DNA from: Acanthaster planci
Taxonomy: Eukaryota > Echinodermata > Asteroidea > Valvatida > Acanthasteridae
Direction of reading: 5' to 3'
Assembly (NCBI RefSeq): GCF_001949145.1
Contig: NW_019091462.1
Span: forward strand, 509,875-573,874
DNA length: 64,000 bases
Part shown: positions 1 through 11,835 of the stretch, piece by piece
Layout of the letters: each line of letters begins with the position of its first letter
Position numbering within the stretch: position 1 is the stretch's first letter
Notes under the pieces: generated by a model
What the model was told of the DNA's origin: nothing
Database searches by the model: none
Seen by the model: only the letters and a program-made list of their open reading frames with translations
Program-made: the position numbers and the translations under genes

Positions 1-80
1 TGAATAGACTGTATGTGTGGTATGCACTAATCCTCAAACAATGATGCGGTAGTAGCAGTCCTCCGTAGCGAAGGGGTTAA
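1..80 (-). mobile_element. Partial TTAA-flanked MITE (cut by window edge)
   Basis: Bases 1-40 are the reverse complement of 8905-8944, inside a second copy of the same element. The copy ends with an AAGGGG terminus at 71-76 followed by TTAA (77-80). This matches the CCCCTTC...GAAGGGG ends and TTAA flank of the 8869-9048 copy, in opposite orientation. TTAA target sites with ends starting CCC are typical of piggyBac-type elements. It has no coding capacity and the other end lies outside the window. Confidence 0.6.
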
Positions 81-399
81 CCGAAATCTCGTAACATCCG
101 AGCTCGTATTACACATTTGTTTCCTCATAGGAATGTGCACAATTCAGTCGGGACTGGCAGATATGCTCGTCCCAACAGAAAGGAGTAAGACAGGTTCTTC
201 AAACATGAAGCATTAGATAACAATGAACTTGGGGGGTTCATTTTTCCTGAAGTGAACAGCAGTGAATTAATTCACACGGTCTGATTAAATGAGTAGAGTT
301 ACCAGTGTAACTGATTTCTGGAACTGTACCCTGAGTCCCTTCCGGGGTCCTTGGGTTTTTAAAATAGAATTAGCCTTGTTATACTACATTGGCCATACC

Positions 400-945
400 G
401 CACCATGCAAGCAACCCTGCAGCTGCCCATCAAAAATATTGATGTTGCGAGAAGACTTCTGCATGTTGATCCAAAGAGCTTGACCTCTTGTCCATGTATA
501 TATTATCTGTGTTCAGGAGTTAAATTTTGTTTTGCTCGTACTCTGAAGCAAGCGTGTTTCCACAAAATTTCCTGCCACGGCACGAGTTTCATCACTGGCA
601 GGTTTGGATCATGCATCACACATCCTTGCCACACGATACATGGACATCGTTGATCAGTTTGCCATTGTAATTACCTGACTAACATTGTGCAAAGATAGAA
701 TTGTCCATTCTTATGAACTGTCGACTGTGGGGATTTTTACATAGATTAACCCTAACACTCCTCAGTCCTCTAACAGGTGAAGGATTGAGGAGGGTTAGGG
801 TTAAAGCAAGTTTTAAGCACTTTTTGTGGCAATTTTTGGAAGCATTCGTCCCCTTTCATGCTATTCAATCAGCACAAAAAACAGACCAAAAAGAAAAATT
901 TTCCGACTTACCGACCCTATTTTTGAGATGTATGTAATCGGAAGC
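400..945 (+). repeat. Dispersed repeat A, copy 1
   Basis: This block aligns along its length with 8191-8625. Shared landmarks are GATGTTGC, CCTGACTA.CATTG, CAATTTTTGGAAG, TCAGCACAAAAAA, ACCGA..CTATTTTTGAGA and ATGTAATCGGAAGCA. The two copies are diverged direct repeats. This copy carries a 51-bp foldback insertion that copy 2 lacks. No conserved reading frame is shared, so it is treated as an unclassified repeat. A short related fragment (ACCTACCGGTACTGTTTTCAAG) lies near 37690. Confidence 0.65.
746..804. mobile_element. 51-bp foldback micro-MITE flanked by TTAA
   Basis: TTAA (746-749) is followed by a 20-bp arm beginning CCCTAACACTCC (750-769), an 11-bp loop, and the inverse arm ending GGTTAGGG (781-800), then TTAA again (801-804). 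The arms differ at two positions. The paralogous repeat A copy has a single uninterrupted TTAA at 8485-8488 in the equivalent place, so the insertion boundaries are read directly. TTAA duplication plus CCCTA ends point to piggyBac-type mobilisation; that family assignment is an inference. Confidence 0.65.
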
Positions 946-1200
946 ATCACAATTTTTCTTGGCCTTATTAGCTCCACTTACCTACCCACAAGTTTGTTAG
1001 ATTATTTTCGTATTTTGGGGCGCAGAGTACATTTTGGATTTTTGAACAAAATTGGAAATCAATGCCAAAATAAAAATTTCATCGGAACTTTGTAGCTGGT
1101 CAAAATTTTTGTAAACTTAAGATTTGAATCAGAATGTTGGGAGTTTCTGATTTTTTTTATAATGATATTCAAGGTAAAAAATTGCTCCTTCAAGGCACTA

Positions 1201-1381
1201 GAGGTGAAAATCAGAGTGCGCCACATTAGGATAAGCCAACATACAATGTATCCTTTTCGCTTGTAAGCCATTGCCAGCCAAACCAGAAAGCCAACACAAG
1301 TGTTCACACTTTTGCAAGGAAAATAAAGGTCAGATTCTTTCAACAGTACAATTTAGTTCATGACAAAAAAAGAGGCAGGAT
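1201..1381 (+). repeat. Dispersed repeat B, copy 1
   Basis: Aligns with 6275-6455. Shared landmarks are GCGCCACATTAGG/ACGCCACATTAGG, TGTATCCTTT, GTAAGCCAT, AGCCAACACA, TTTGCAAG, CAGATTCT.TCAA.AGTACAATT and AAAAGAGGCAGGAT. The copies are in the same orientation and clearly diverged. No shared coding frame is visible. Its position beside repeat A suggests an older composite element that has since been broken up. Confidence 0.6.
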
Positions 1382-2411
1382 ACTCGGGTGTGTTTAGATG
1401 TTGGTGTTCATCATGTGCAGCCACTTTTAGGCGGATCTCGTGCGCAGTTGTTTTATTTGTATTTTAAGGTTCTTTATGCTTAATACTTTACCTACTTTAA
1501 TTTAAAAAATTCCGGCCATATACCAAGAACTCACTGCTCTCCCTGATCACTTTTGGACATAATTTTTTGCTTTGAAAATGATTCAAAAGACCATTATCGA
1601 TTATTAGTTTGTTTTTATTGTTACCCTTTGTGTGAATATTCAGTGATTTCATGACATTATGTTGTGAAGAAACTGCTACACAAAATTTGGCAATTGCTAT
1701 GCGAACAAAATATTGAATAGCAGTTTTTGCAATGCAAATATTTTAAGAAAATCAAACACTTTACGTAACTCATTTTGATGTAAGGGAATCACAGTTTAGA
1801 ACTGGACAACTGGGATTAAGTAAATGAGGACATCAAAATACATTACTTTCTTTTTATGGATTCTTATTTACAAATACCCTAAAACTTGGGATACAAAATA
1901 AAATCTGAGATTTCAACAACTACCATACCATCCAAACTTCGCTTTTAATAATATTTCTAAGTAGGTTAAGATCACTGGTATCCCTACATGAGCAATAATC
2001 AGTAATGGCGGATGTGGTTGCACGTTTAGAAAATGCTCAAGCATACAATATCTTCTGTTTAAAATATACCTCAACTTGACAGGCTAAATTCATGTTTGCA
2101 GTGAATACTGGACTAATACCTCTATTTGGCAACTGTAGATATTCAAAAGGATTTCACAGTATTTCCAATTACATTACATTTAATGCTTCTTATCCATAAT
2201 TCAAATGAATAAGCAACGATTACAACACAAAATGTCTGCAATATGTATGATGCCCAGCATAACTGTGGATTTTACAGTTTACTTGAACACATTCTTTACA
2301 ATTTAAAACTGAGCCTCTATCATCAAAGTGGTAGGTTGCTTCAACCCTAGGCAAACGGGGGTCTTGAAAAACCAGGTAGCCTGTGGTCAGTCTCTAGCCC
2401 TGCTCAGGCTG
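1382..2411. other. AT-rich non-coding stretch
   Basis: Nothing with coding or structured character was recognised here. The stretch is AT-rich with only short random reading frames. It could be the 3' flank of the weak minus-strand gene candidate that ends at 2412. Confidence 0.4.
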
Positions 2412-2998
2412 TCACTCAGTCCAGTCTTTCAAACGCAGGTGTCTCCAATACCCAACTGATGGCCATCTACATATAAACATTAAAATACATGAATGACCCC
2501 AAACCTAATAATAATGAATCACTGTTACAAGTTCTTCTCATGACTTTTTTTGTTTTCTGCTTGTTTTTTACTTGACTCTTTTCATTTGTGTGGGTTGCTG
2601 GATGGCAGCTTATAGCTTTTATTCTTTTCTCACATTGCCTGATTCATCTTTTTATTATAACAATAATTTGACACTCTCAAGGACAACAATGGTAGTCAAC
2701 ATCTGTCTTATATGAACTGCATGCATCAAATAACTTTCTCTATCATTAAAGTTCAATGCATCATCAAAATCTTAACTTCGGCTAGTTCTTAATCTTTAAA
2801 CACACAATACAATTCAATATTTACCACAGAATAATTCTTTGTTAACTCTATCACAAGCAGTAATAAATTTCAAATTGACCTGAACAAGCAATTTTTTATT
2901 TTTCTTTAAAATGCATACATCAACATCCAATAACTTACAGTTAATCTGCTCTTGCTTCATTAGTGTCTTCCCCATTGCCTGGTCGAGAGATTCTTCAA
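2412..2998 (-). CDS. Candidate terminal exons of an unidentified gene
   Basis: Two minus-strand segments splice in frame. The first, 2998-2939, follows a TTGGTATTAG acceptor, encodes EESLDQAMGKTLMKQEQIN and ends at a strong GTAAGTTATT donor. The second, 2455-2412, follows CATCAG, encodes GYWRHLRLKDWTE and ends in TGA. Phases match: the first ends at phase 1 and the second supplies two bases. The segments are short, the second acceptor has a weak pyrimidine tract, and no upstream exon or family was recognised. It could be a chance combination. Confidence 0.25.
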
Positions 2999-5900
2999 CT
3001 AATACCAAGAACAGCATAAAAGCAGTGCCACAACTGGCACAAATTTCACACAGAAATTTGGGTACGAGGCACACAGCTCAAAAACAAACACCAGCACACA
3101 GCATTCAATCCTACACTTCTCAAGGCTAGTAGGTGTACTACCTAGAGACACAGCATACCCTGCATTATACTAAACATTGTCTAGCCCACTATAGAGTCCA
3201 AAATTCACAACAGTCTAAATTCACAACAGTCTAATTAGACTAACTATGGCTCAGCATCACTAATCCTTAATTGCAGTGAATGAAAGGATGGACATTCTCC
3301 AACCATAGAGGAAGGACACATGAGTTTGAACTGCCCGGGCTGTAACGTCTGGCATGCCTGGTATGTCCATACCAAGAGCACAGCGAACGCTGCTACGCTA
3401 CGCTTCACTCCACCTGTTCACAACCATGAAACCCCTTTGTACCCTTTGATGGTAATCTGCATCCTTGAAACTTCGTGCACTGAGGTATAGGAAATTGAAT
3501 ATTCATGCCTTTGTTGGTGCTTGGTATGATCTCACGACAACATCAAATTTAATGCTTGCGCAGTTGCTTGCATTACGCTGTGTGCCTTAAATCTATATGT
3601 GCAGTCATTGCCCTTAATGAGCTCTTTCTTCCAGAGTTATTTTGGGAATAAATAGCATGCTTGTTTACAAAATTGTTTTGTTTGAATCATTTTTATTATG
3701 GCATTTGTACCAAAGCATATTTTATGAGATTTCACGATCACTCCCTGTGATGAAATAGTGCATTTTTTTCCTAATGAACTAAGCTTTCCAGTAGTAGTGA
3801 ACATTTTGTTGGCCAGTCGCAGCCAACTTCGTACCAAGTCTTTGAACACGGATTTATTGGAAGGAGGTGGATACAATTACAAACTTTGCTTGGATAATGA
3901 AACAGTGTATCAAACTTTTAAAAGTTTATTTACGATGGCAAAAGTAGGTCTAATATTAGGCATTTTTCTCTATTTCCTGGTCACAGCAATAATTTGTATT
4001 TACTTGCAAGCAAAAAACTACAGGTATTACTAGGATATTACTGGCCCCGCTTGTCCGGCTATGATGTAGGCAGTAATCAGGCATTTTTTTTAATGTTTTC
4101 TATTATTCGTCTGTCTCAGCGGCGACCATCATTAAACACTTTGAAGTGCCTGAGTTGCAACTCCTACTGCGTCCTTCCTCTATGCTCCAACTATTCGCCT
4201 ACTTCACATGAACCTAAATAATTCAGCTGGTGAGAAAGTGACCGAAATTTTTTACTGTACAGAGACACCAAAACTCTAGAGGGGGAACTTTAAAAGAAAA
4301 AAAGGAACTGCTCATGACAAAGGGCAAAAATAGCTTTGATAAGATTGTGAGCTCAAACTGCGTCAAACTGGTCATTTTATTTATAAACTTAGTTCAGATA
4401 AATCTTACATCTTTATTTTCATCAGAGTACAGATGCCATTTTGTAATCGCGATATTGGCAACCAAACCATATCCTGAAAAGTTGAAAGCATACCGTAGCT
4501 CGTGAAATGAAGGTGACACTCTACCGTGGTGGCACCCAGTAGATGTGAATTACCACTAGTAAATCTGTCTTGGAAATGTGAAGTACATGTAATTCGCTCG
4601 GAACCTTGGTAATCACTGCCGATATAAGTGGGGTTAGTCCAGGGTTTAGATAACGTGTGTATTGGCATATATACGATTCACAACTTGGAAATTTACTCAA
4701 AATGCAATGATTTCTACTGTAGAGAAAGTACCATAAGTTTCTGCATTTTCATGTTTCGTCAACGCCCTGCCCAACAGAGCAACATTCGTAGCAGACGAGA
4801 CTGAAACCAATTTGTTCATGTTCGTCTGTGTGCAGCTTTTCCCAACACGGTGCATTACCATGATAAATTATTCAGAAAATCCCAAGTTGACGGGAAAGAC
4901 CCAAAGCGAAATGTGTTGTAGACTGCAATGGGCTACTGCGCACACGTTGTGCACATGGTTTGTTTTTGTGTACAAAAACGTGGTCAACAGACTCCCCGAA
5001 GACAAAGTGCAGTAAAATAGATTTCTAGCCCACGGGGACCACACTATTTTCATTGATTTTGCATAAATGGATAGGGTTTGAGCTGCCTGAACTCCTCATC
5101 AAAAAAACGTGAAGTTTTCTAGAAGTTTGGATCCGCTAAACACCAGCATTTTTTCAAGTGGCATTTTAGAGGCTTTCTGGTACATCTGCAAGAAACCAGG
5201 TATCATTTTTGGAAAATTTCAATCTGCAATACCTTAGAAAGATTGAGGTTTAGATCATGAGTGTGAGCACATTTGACCCCTGAGCGATGAATTTCAGTGA
5301 TTTTTGAATGGCTACTGCCGGGTGTGAGCACACAGCAATCAGTCAACATAGTGTCCACGCGTGGTTGCCTCACGCATGCCAATGTACACGGGCGGATATG
5401 GACTTATGTGATTTTTGTCTACGGTGTCATGAGTTCATGGCCATCACTAAGCACTGTTTTTTTACTATGTTTTTCAAGAGAAATAACAAGTATTGTTATA
5501 TGTACTAAGGCAAAAGGACTAACTCGCATAATATTGGTACTCAGTTCCTCCACCTCTCAGGGAGTACAGTGCTTTCTCTCTCATGAAGAAGAGTACATTA
5601 CGAAACAATACTGAGGGCAAAAGAGTATTGTACTTTACTCTAAGCAAGGAAGTGGGTATTGTACTCATGGCTTGAAGAAAATTATCTGAATCCCTGGTTA
5701 GTAATATTACTACAAGCTGAAAGGTTATTTTGTATTGCACATCCTGCCAGTATCAGTCCTGTCACACAGCTGGGCAATAAAGAGATGCTTCCATCCCCAC
5801 ATCTGAAAATGGTCGAACTGACATGTGGGATTAACTCAACCACTGGCCCGCGGCTGCCCCCACATGTGCACTGTGTGATGCACACAGAGTGTATGGAATG

Positions 5901-6274
5901 GTGCAATCATTATTGGGTAGAAAATGGGAGATTGGTGGTGAGTAAAAACTCTGATTATTCAAAAATGATAGGTCTAATGGTCTATAAACCACTATTATGA
6001 GATTTTCAACAGCTACATGTGCTGTTAGTGTTCGGTTTCTCCTATATCACACTGCATTTTGCAATGCAACATCAACCAAATGCTACACACTTTCTAAAAT
6101 AAATCACACATTGTACAATGCAAAATGCACAGAGCTTCATGCTGTAATATGCTTGAAACAACGGTTCGATTTACGCATACAGTGGGGCACAGTATAAATA
6201 CACATATATGCAAAACTTTATTTTGTTGAATATTTGTAGTTGTTGAACCTGCTGAATCTCCAGTGTCATGAATA
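2999..6274. other. Non-coding or unrecognised stretch
   Basis: No convincing gene. Several reading frames of 60-110 codons occur on both strands (for example 5297-5614 plus and 5682-5906 minus), but none shows a recognisable motif or flanking splice signals. Around 3380-3410 there is a short imperfect palindrome (AGCGAACGCTGC) next to CTACGCTACGCTTC, resembling transposon-derived sequence without being assignable. Confidence 0.35.
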
Positions 6275-6455
6275 GAGGCAAAAATCAAGAGTACGCCACA
6301 TTAGGGTAGATCCACATATATGTATATCCTTTCCTTAGTAAGCCATCCCCAACCACAAACAAAAGCCAACACATGGGTTCAAACATTTGCAAGCAACAAA
6401 AAAGCCAGATTCTCTCAATAGTACAATTCTGTTCATCAGAAAAAAGAGGCAGGAT
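6275..6455 (+). repeat. Dispersed repeat B, copy 2
   Basis: Diverged direct copy of 1201-1381, ending in the shared AAAAGAGGCAGGATG. No coding capacity. Unlike copy 1 it is not directly preceded by repeat A; the A copy here lies 1.7 kb downstream. Confidence 0.6.
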
Positions 6456-6910
6456 GTGTTTAGCCTACCTGCTAATCACATATCCGCTGGACCATTTTGC
6501 AACAGATAAATCACTGAATTACATGGAAAACAGACTCTTTATTAGTCCCCCGACTCCACAACTGTATCTTCACAAAATATTATCACTCCCTGAAGTACAC
6601 ATTCCTTAACATTTTAAACATGCGTAAACAGCTAGCTTGACAACATAGCCTGTATCACGCACCCTGACATTGCAGCTCCCCCCCCCAACTTCCAACACGG
6701 TCCAGCCAATATGTGATTAGTGTGGTTCCCTGACCACAGATATCCCAGACATCTCTATACATTATCTTAACGAGAGTAGTCGGAATTATCAGGACTGGTA
6801 TCGAAAGCAACATAAACATTTGTTACGCTAATACCCTGCATCTGTTTTGTCACATGATGTACGGCCATAAGAGAATGCAGATGTGTGCGGATCATCAAGG
6901 GATAAGAGTA

Positions 6911-7369
6911 ACCCCAGAACTGTGGGGTCCGACGTCTGCTCCTCTCCCAGGAACCCCACAGAAAAAGAGCCTTTTTTGCCATAGGCTATGCATGACGTTT
7001 AACAGGGCATGATCAGCAATTCCATTCGAGTTGTGTACAAAAGAAATATTGCTTCGTTTCCCCCGGGAGTTTTGTGTAAGATAGCTTACATACCTTTGTT
7101 TTAAGTGCCAAGAAAGAAAAGGACCAAAACCATGTTGTTTTCCAAAAAAAGGTGCAAATATTTCCTGACCAGTGTCTGAGAGTCATGCAGTTCACATGTG
7201 TACTTTCAAAGACGAGCGGTGACCAAATCATTGCCTACGGTTGCCATCGATATTACTTTACGATACTACTTTACAAGACATGGAAAGTGGCTACAGCCAC
7301 TTTCCGTACATGTGTGTGCAATTCTTAGCCACGCTGGTTGAAATGGCAGTTGGCTGTGGCACGCTGGGG
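6911..7369 (+). repeat. Long inverted repeat, left arm
   Basis: This ~459-bp arm begins ACCCCAGAAC and is the reverse complement of 9372-9812 with moderate divergence. Landmarks in both arms are CATAGGCTATGCATGA, TTAACAGGGCATGA, TAAGATAGCTTACATACC, GTGCAAAT.ATT.CTGACCAG and the near-palindrome GAAAGTGGCTACAGCCACTT. The arms lie head to head around a ~2-kb spacer. This could be one element with long terminal inverted repeats or two solitary inverted copies. No clear target-site duplication was found. Confidence 0.65.
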
Positions 7370-8190
7370 AAGGCCTTGCACTTCTTTTCCTGGCTAGCCC
7401 ATTCGGATAGTTAAATGGATATTTTATTAGCCTGATTAGAGTTTTACTAGCCCATATATAAATTTTATTACCAGCTTACCAATAAAGAATTTGACTTTTC
7501 AGAAAATAAAAGGCTGATGGTATAAAATAAAGAGCCAGGTATGTTAGTTAAAAGTCACTTGAGTCACTGGTCATGGAGTTGGGATCAAAATCATCTCTTT
7601 GCTCCGTCTTCCGTCTCATTTGGGTTGCTTACGTTTGGCAAAAATTGCCACTTTTGGTGTACTTTCTGACCTCCGCACATGCGCAGTGAACACGAAAAAA
7701 CTTTTTCCAATCACAAGAGGGTGCTGTATCAAAATGCTTTCAAGGACTCCTGCAATGCCCAGTATAGCTAGCTGTGGCCAGTTAAGGTCAGAAAAATATA
7801 TAAGGCCAAATAAATACTTCTGGTTTTGACCCCAATTTTTCAGCGCGACCCTAAAATTTGTATCGGCAAGTTAGAAAAACAAATTTAAAAAATAAGAATA
7901 AATAAATGCCGATGTCTTTTCTGTCTTCACCTTTCAACAACCCTTTCTCATGTTAAAACGCTTGTTTTCCTATGTTTTCCTACTTACATTTGCAAATTTT
8001 GAAAAAAAACTTTTGTTATTATCACGAGTTCCACTCGTGTTTTGCTGTCGAGGTGGTGAAAACGTGCGCAAAGCTCAATGCATGAAAGAAAAGCTGCGCT
8101 GGTTCCAACCACGCAAATACAAAAGAATGCGTGATGGAAATGTGCTAACCAGTCTTTACGTCCCGCTCAATTAAATTACATCAGTGTCGC
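7370..8190. other. Spacer between inverted arms, unrecognised
   Basis: AT-rich sequence with no recognised gene. CGCACATGCGCA at about 7674-7685 resembles an NRF-1-type site but stands alone. The frame at 7950-8174 has no recognisable domain. Confidence 0.35.
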
Positions 8191-8625
8191 ACACGCATGC
8201 AACCATACAGCTGCATGTCAAAAAAAACATCGATGTTGCAAGAGGATTTCTGCAAGTTAATTCTCAGAACTTGGTTTCTTGTTTATGTATTTATTTTCTG
8301 TGCTCATGAGTTCCTGCCATGGCAAGTGGTTTCTCGCCCGCCCATATGGATGTATCATGGATGCCCACGCGACACATGGACATTGCTGGCCAGTTTGCCG
8401 TCGTGATAACCTGACTAGCATTGAGTAATTTGTCCATAATTCTTGTGAATTTGTTAACTGCAGAAATTTTTACATACATGTAAATTAAGACATGTTTTAT
8501 CACTGTTTGAGACAATTTTTGGAAGTTTTCATCCTCATATATGCTATTACATCAGCACAAAAAATTGACCTAACAAAATTTCCGACCTACCGATACTATT
8601 TTTGAGAGGCATGTAATCGGAAGCA
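8191..8625 (+). repeat. Dispersed repeat A, copy 2
   Basis: Diverged direct copy of 400-945, sharing the same ordered landmarks through ATGTAATCGGAAGCA. At 8485-8488 it keeps the undisturbed TTAA that marks the pre-insertion site of the 51-bp element found in copy 1. No coding frame is conserved. Confidence 0.65.
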
Positions 8626-8864
8626 GAAGCGGCATAACCAGTGAACGAGAATAGTGTGCATGTGCAGTATCGCACCCTACCATGTGCTATGCTATGCCGG
8701 TACAACAACCCACCAGTCTACTCTGTTCCTGGCGTTCACGGTCACTTATAGCCCTATCGCACCAGCATCACCTTTCAAAAACACAAGTAAATCACATCCA
8801 CAACGACTCAGTTTTTGTGATCTTGTATTTATTATCACGAAAAGCATAATATTTTGATCTAACT

Positions 8865-9052
8865 TTAACCCCTTCATATGGGAGCTGTCCACGGCCATGG
8901 CTATGTGTGAGGATTAGTGCATACCACACATACAGTCTATTCACCATGCAGCTGCTGGTTCGATGGGACCTGCTGCTGGACAGAGCTTTGCATACTGGGC
9001 ATACCACAGCCCACCAGTCACTGTCAAAAAAATCCTGGCTTGAAGGGGTTAA
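8865..9052. mobile_element. ~180-bp TTAA-flanked MITE
   Basis: TTAA (8865-8868), then CCCCTTCA at the left end; TGAAGGGG at the right end, then TTAA (9049-9052). The terminal 8 bp are perfect inverted repeats and the interior has no open frame. A second, inverted and truncated copy lies at 1-80. TTAA duplication with C-rich ends indicates non-autonomous piggyBac-like elements; no transposase source is in the window. Confidence 0.65.
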
Positions 9053-9371
9053 CAGGTAGGCCTATTCTGAATTTTTCACTAGCCCACCCGGCAACCAAGG
9101 AACCAAGTTTAGGTAGCCCGGAGCGTTTTTCGCTAGAATTTGTACGCTGGGCTCGTACTATTTCGAGGCCTGTGGGGGTCATAGGGCTCCTTATAATTTA
9201 TGTCTAAATTGAAGGAAGACAAGCAACAGCTGTTTGGGTGCACAAAGCTGCTCAACAGGAACCATTCACTGTGCGACAGCGGGCTCACGTGCACTGGTAC
9301 CCAACGGCCGTTGCTTGTGTTCCATCAATTTGGGCATAAATAATGAGGAGCCCTGTGATTGGTCAGTGTGA

Positions 9372-9812
9372 CCCCAGCAAGCCGCAGCCAATTGCCATTT
9401 CAACCAGCGCGAATTGCACACACATGTACGGAAAGTGGCTGTAGCCACTTTCCATGTCTTGTAAAGTATTATCGATCGCAAACTTAGTCAACGATTTGGT
9501 TGCCGCTCGTCTCCGCAAGTACACATGTGAACTGCATGACTCTCAGACACTGGTCAGGAATTATTTGCACCTTTTTTTGGAAAACGACATGGTTTTGGTC
9601 CTTTTATTTCTTGGCACTCAAAACAAAGGTATGTAAGCTATCTTACATAAAACTCTCGGGGGAAATGAAGCAACATTTCTATGGTACACAACTCGAATGG
9701 AATTGCTGTTCATGCCCTGTTAAACATCATGCATAGCCTATGGCGAAAAAAGCTCTTTTTCTGTGCGGTTCGTGAGAGATGAGCGGACGTTGGACCCCAC
9801 CGTTCTGGGGGT
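9372..9812 (-). repeat. Long inverted repeat, right arm
   Basis: Reverse-complement partner of 6911-7369, ending GTTCTGGGGGT. The central palindrome reads GGAAAGTGGCTGTAGCCACT here (9429-9452 with its outer bases), with complementary ends kept although the two-base loop differs from the left arm. Short frames in the arm (9454-9736) are mirror images of those in the left arm and show no protein motif. Confidence 0.65.
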
Positions 9813-10340
9813 TGAATGAGAGGTGAGGATGGTAGAAAAAATCACATTTTTTTACAGTAAAATAGGTGAAATTCTACAAAACACGTACTAACCCGGTAGT
9901 TTGAATATGGGTCTAAAGGTAGAATATGGGTCTTTAGGGGATGATTAGCTTAAGCGAGCGGAAAAGGAAGTTGTATCTGGTACGATCACCTGACGTTTTC
10001 AGGCATGACAGGGCACTTTTCAAAATGCCATAATGTACGGAACCATCAAAAAGATTGCCCCGGTAAGGTCTACGGAGTACATGTAGTACCTTACCATTTA
10101 GGAATTAAGATAGGGTCGTGAAGAACATGTCCCTATGATGTAAACTTGAAATTAATAAGGTAAAACAAGAACAAATTAGAACCACATTTTGGTCATCTTG
10201 TCATGCTTGTACAGAACCTGGACGTAAGTCGTGATATACAATATGACGATTGGCGTCCAACCTGGGCTACTCAGTAGTCAGGTAATGGTATTGGCCCTAA
10301 TAGTAATTAGTATAGTCTACAGCCGAACTGGCTGACTGGC
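9813..10340. other. Unrecognised non-coding stretch
   Basis: No gene, repeat pair or structure was recognised between the inverted arm and the foldback element. Confidence 0.4.
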
Positions 10341-10415
10341 ACTGTGGCAGTGGTACTGACGGTTTCGAGTCAACTTGGACCCAAACCAACTCGGACCCAT
10401 ACCAACTCGGACCTA

Positions 10416-10419
10416 NNNN
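10416..10419. other. Assembly gap (4 N) inside the foldback element
   Basis: Four N directly after the third tandem unit of the left arm. The gap probably hides more repeat units, as the opposite arm has about ten. Confidence 0.9.
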
Positions 10420-11657
10420 TGACACTTTTGCACTGCATGCTGCCGAGATTTAATGTCCTCTCTACACATTATGCAGGGAAACAGTGGCACAGGCTTCCCA
10501 GAATTTCTCCGTTTTCGAGTTTGAACAGGCATGGTGGTTAAAAACCGTACAGGACTAGATTTGATATCAGTGATGTCTTGGAACAAGTGATAAGTAACCG
10601 ATGAGCGTCGTATTTTTATGGAGGCACATTTCATTTGATGTCTTATTTGCCGCTTGTAATCTGGAATCTTAATCAGGTATTAGCTTCCAAGGTACCGGCG
10701 TGATTAACCACAAAGACTGATTTTGTCACCTTCCATTCTTGAAACCATATGATTGGGGAGTGGGAGCTTGGGACAACCAATGGGAGCAGCTTTTGGAGTG
10801 TGATTGACAGGGACCAAATCATTGACCCCTTTCTCCGAAGTTTTTCTGGCACTCCAGATCACCAGCAGAAATCGAATGAACTTTCACCAAACAGCCCCCA
10901 AAGTTTTTGTTTCAATAAAAAGCCAAAGATAGGCCCTTCTGATGTACATAAGAGATGCTGCATACGTACAACAGATACTGCAGATATACATCAATGTCAC
11001 GAACATTGACCTTTTATAGTGTCTAATGGTGTTATCCCCAACCTCACTTTTCAATTTTTTTTGGGCCAGGCAAGTCTTACACCTCCACCTTGCCCCAACC
11101 CCCCCCCAATACCGGCAAGATTTAGGCAGATGGAGGAATTCATCTATACAGGCCTTAACTGACTGTCCAAATAACACAAATAGGTTGGTAATTTCCAACA
11201 ACACAAATCAAATCATTTTAAAATAAAAATGTGGAATATTTCCTATTGGCTTAAACTTGAAGATGGTTTTGAAGCATCGTATGTCTGCTCGCGAGCTCAT
11301 TATTATTATTTTGTGATCCCACGGTTTCTTATTTTCTACAATAAGACGTGCCATAATCCGGAGGGATCATAGAATTATTTATATAAATCCCAAATTTGGG
11401 ATCGATAGTTTCCGGTTCAGAGTAATTCTTTCACAAAAAGCCCCNTATCTTCGGGAAAAGGCGAATAAAAAAGTTCATAAAATTGAAACGAAAAGTGATC
11501 AATCTGGCCATAATCTTGAATTTCAAGTGGAAAAAAAAATTATCTTGAATTTCCAGCAAAAAAAATGAAGGCCCACCTCTTCGCGAGGTTCAAGAGTCGG
11601 CGCTATTTCGGTCTACGGGCGCGTATTTGGTGTAACGCAACCATAAGACTCAGTGGG

Positions 11658-11835
11658 TCTGCGTTGACTCGAGGTGGGTCCGAAATGGCGTGGGTCTGAA
11701 TTGGCGTGGGTCTGAGTTGGTTGTGGGTCCGAAATGGTCGTGGGGCCGAGTTAGAATTGGGTCCGAGTTGGCGTGGGTCCGAGTTGGTCCTGGGTCCGAG
11801 TTGGTTTGGGTCCGAGTTGGCCTGATCCCGTACTG
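11658..11835 (-). repeat. Minisatellite forming the right foldback arm
   Basis: About ten head-to-tail units of 15-20 bp with core TGGGTCCGAGTTGG, varying as GGGTCTGAATTGG, GGGTCCGAAATGG and GGGGCCGAGTTAG. The reverse-strand frame across it reads as a low-complexity run of TRTxSDP-type repeats, a by-product of the repeat rather than a protein. Confidence 0.75.

Noticed and set aside
4405-4668. Minus-strand 87-codon frame
   Set aside because: No domain, no splice context, composition typical of chance frames.
8940-8965. GGTTCGATGGG, resembling a tRNA T-arm box
   Set aside because: No matching A box, acceptor stem or cloverleaf; it lies inside the TTAA MITE.
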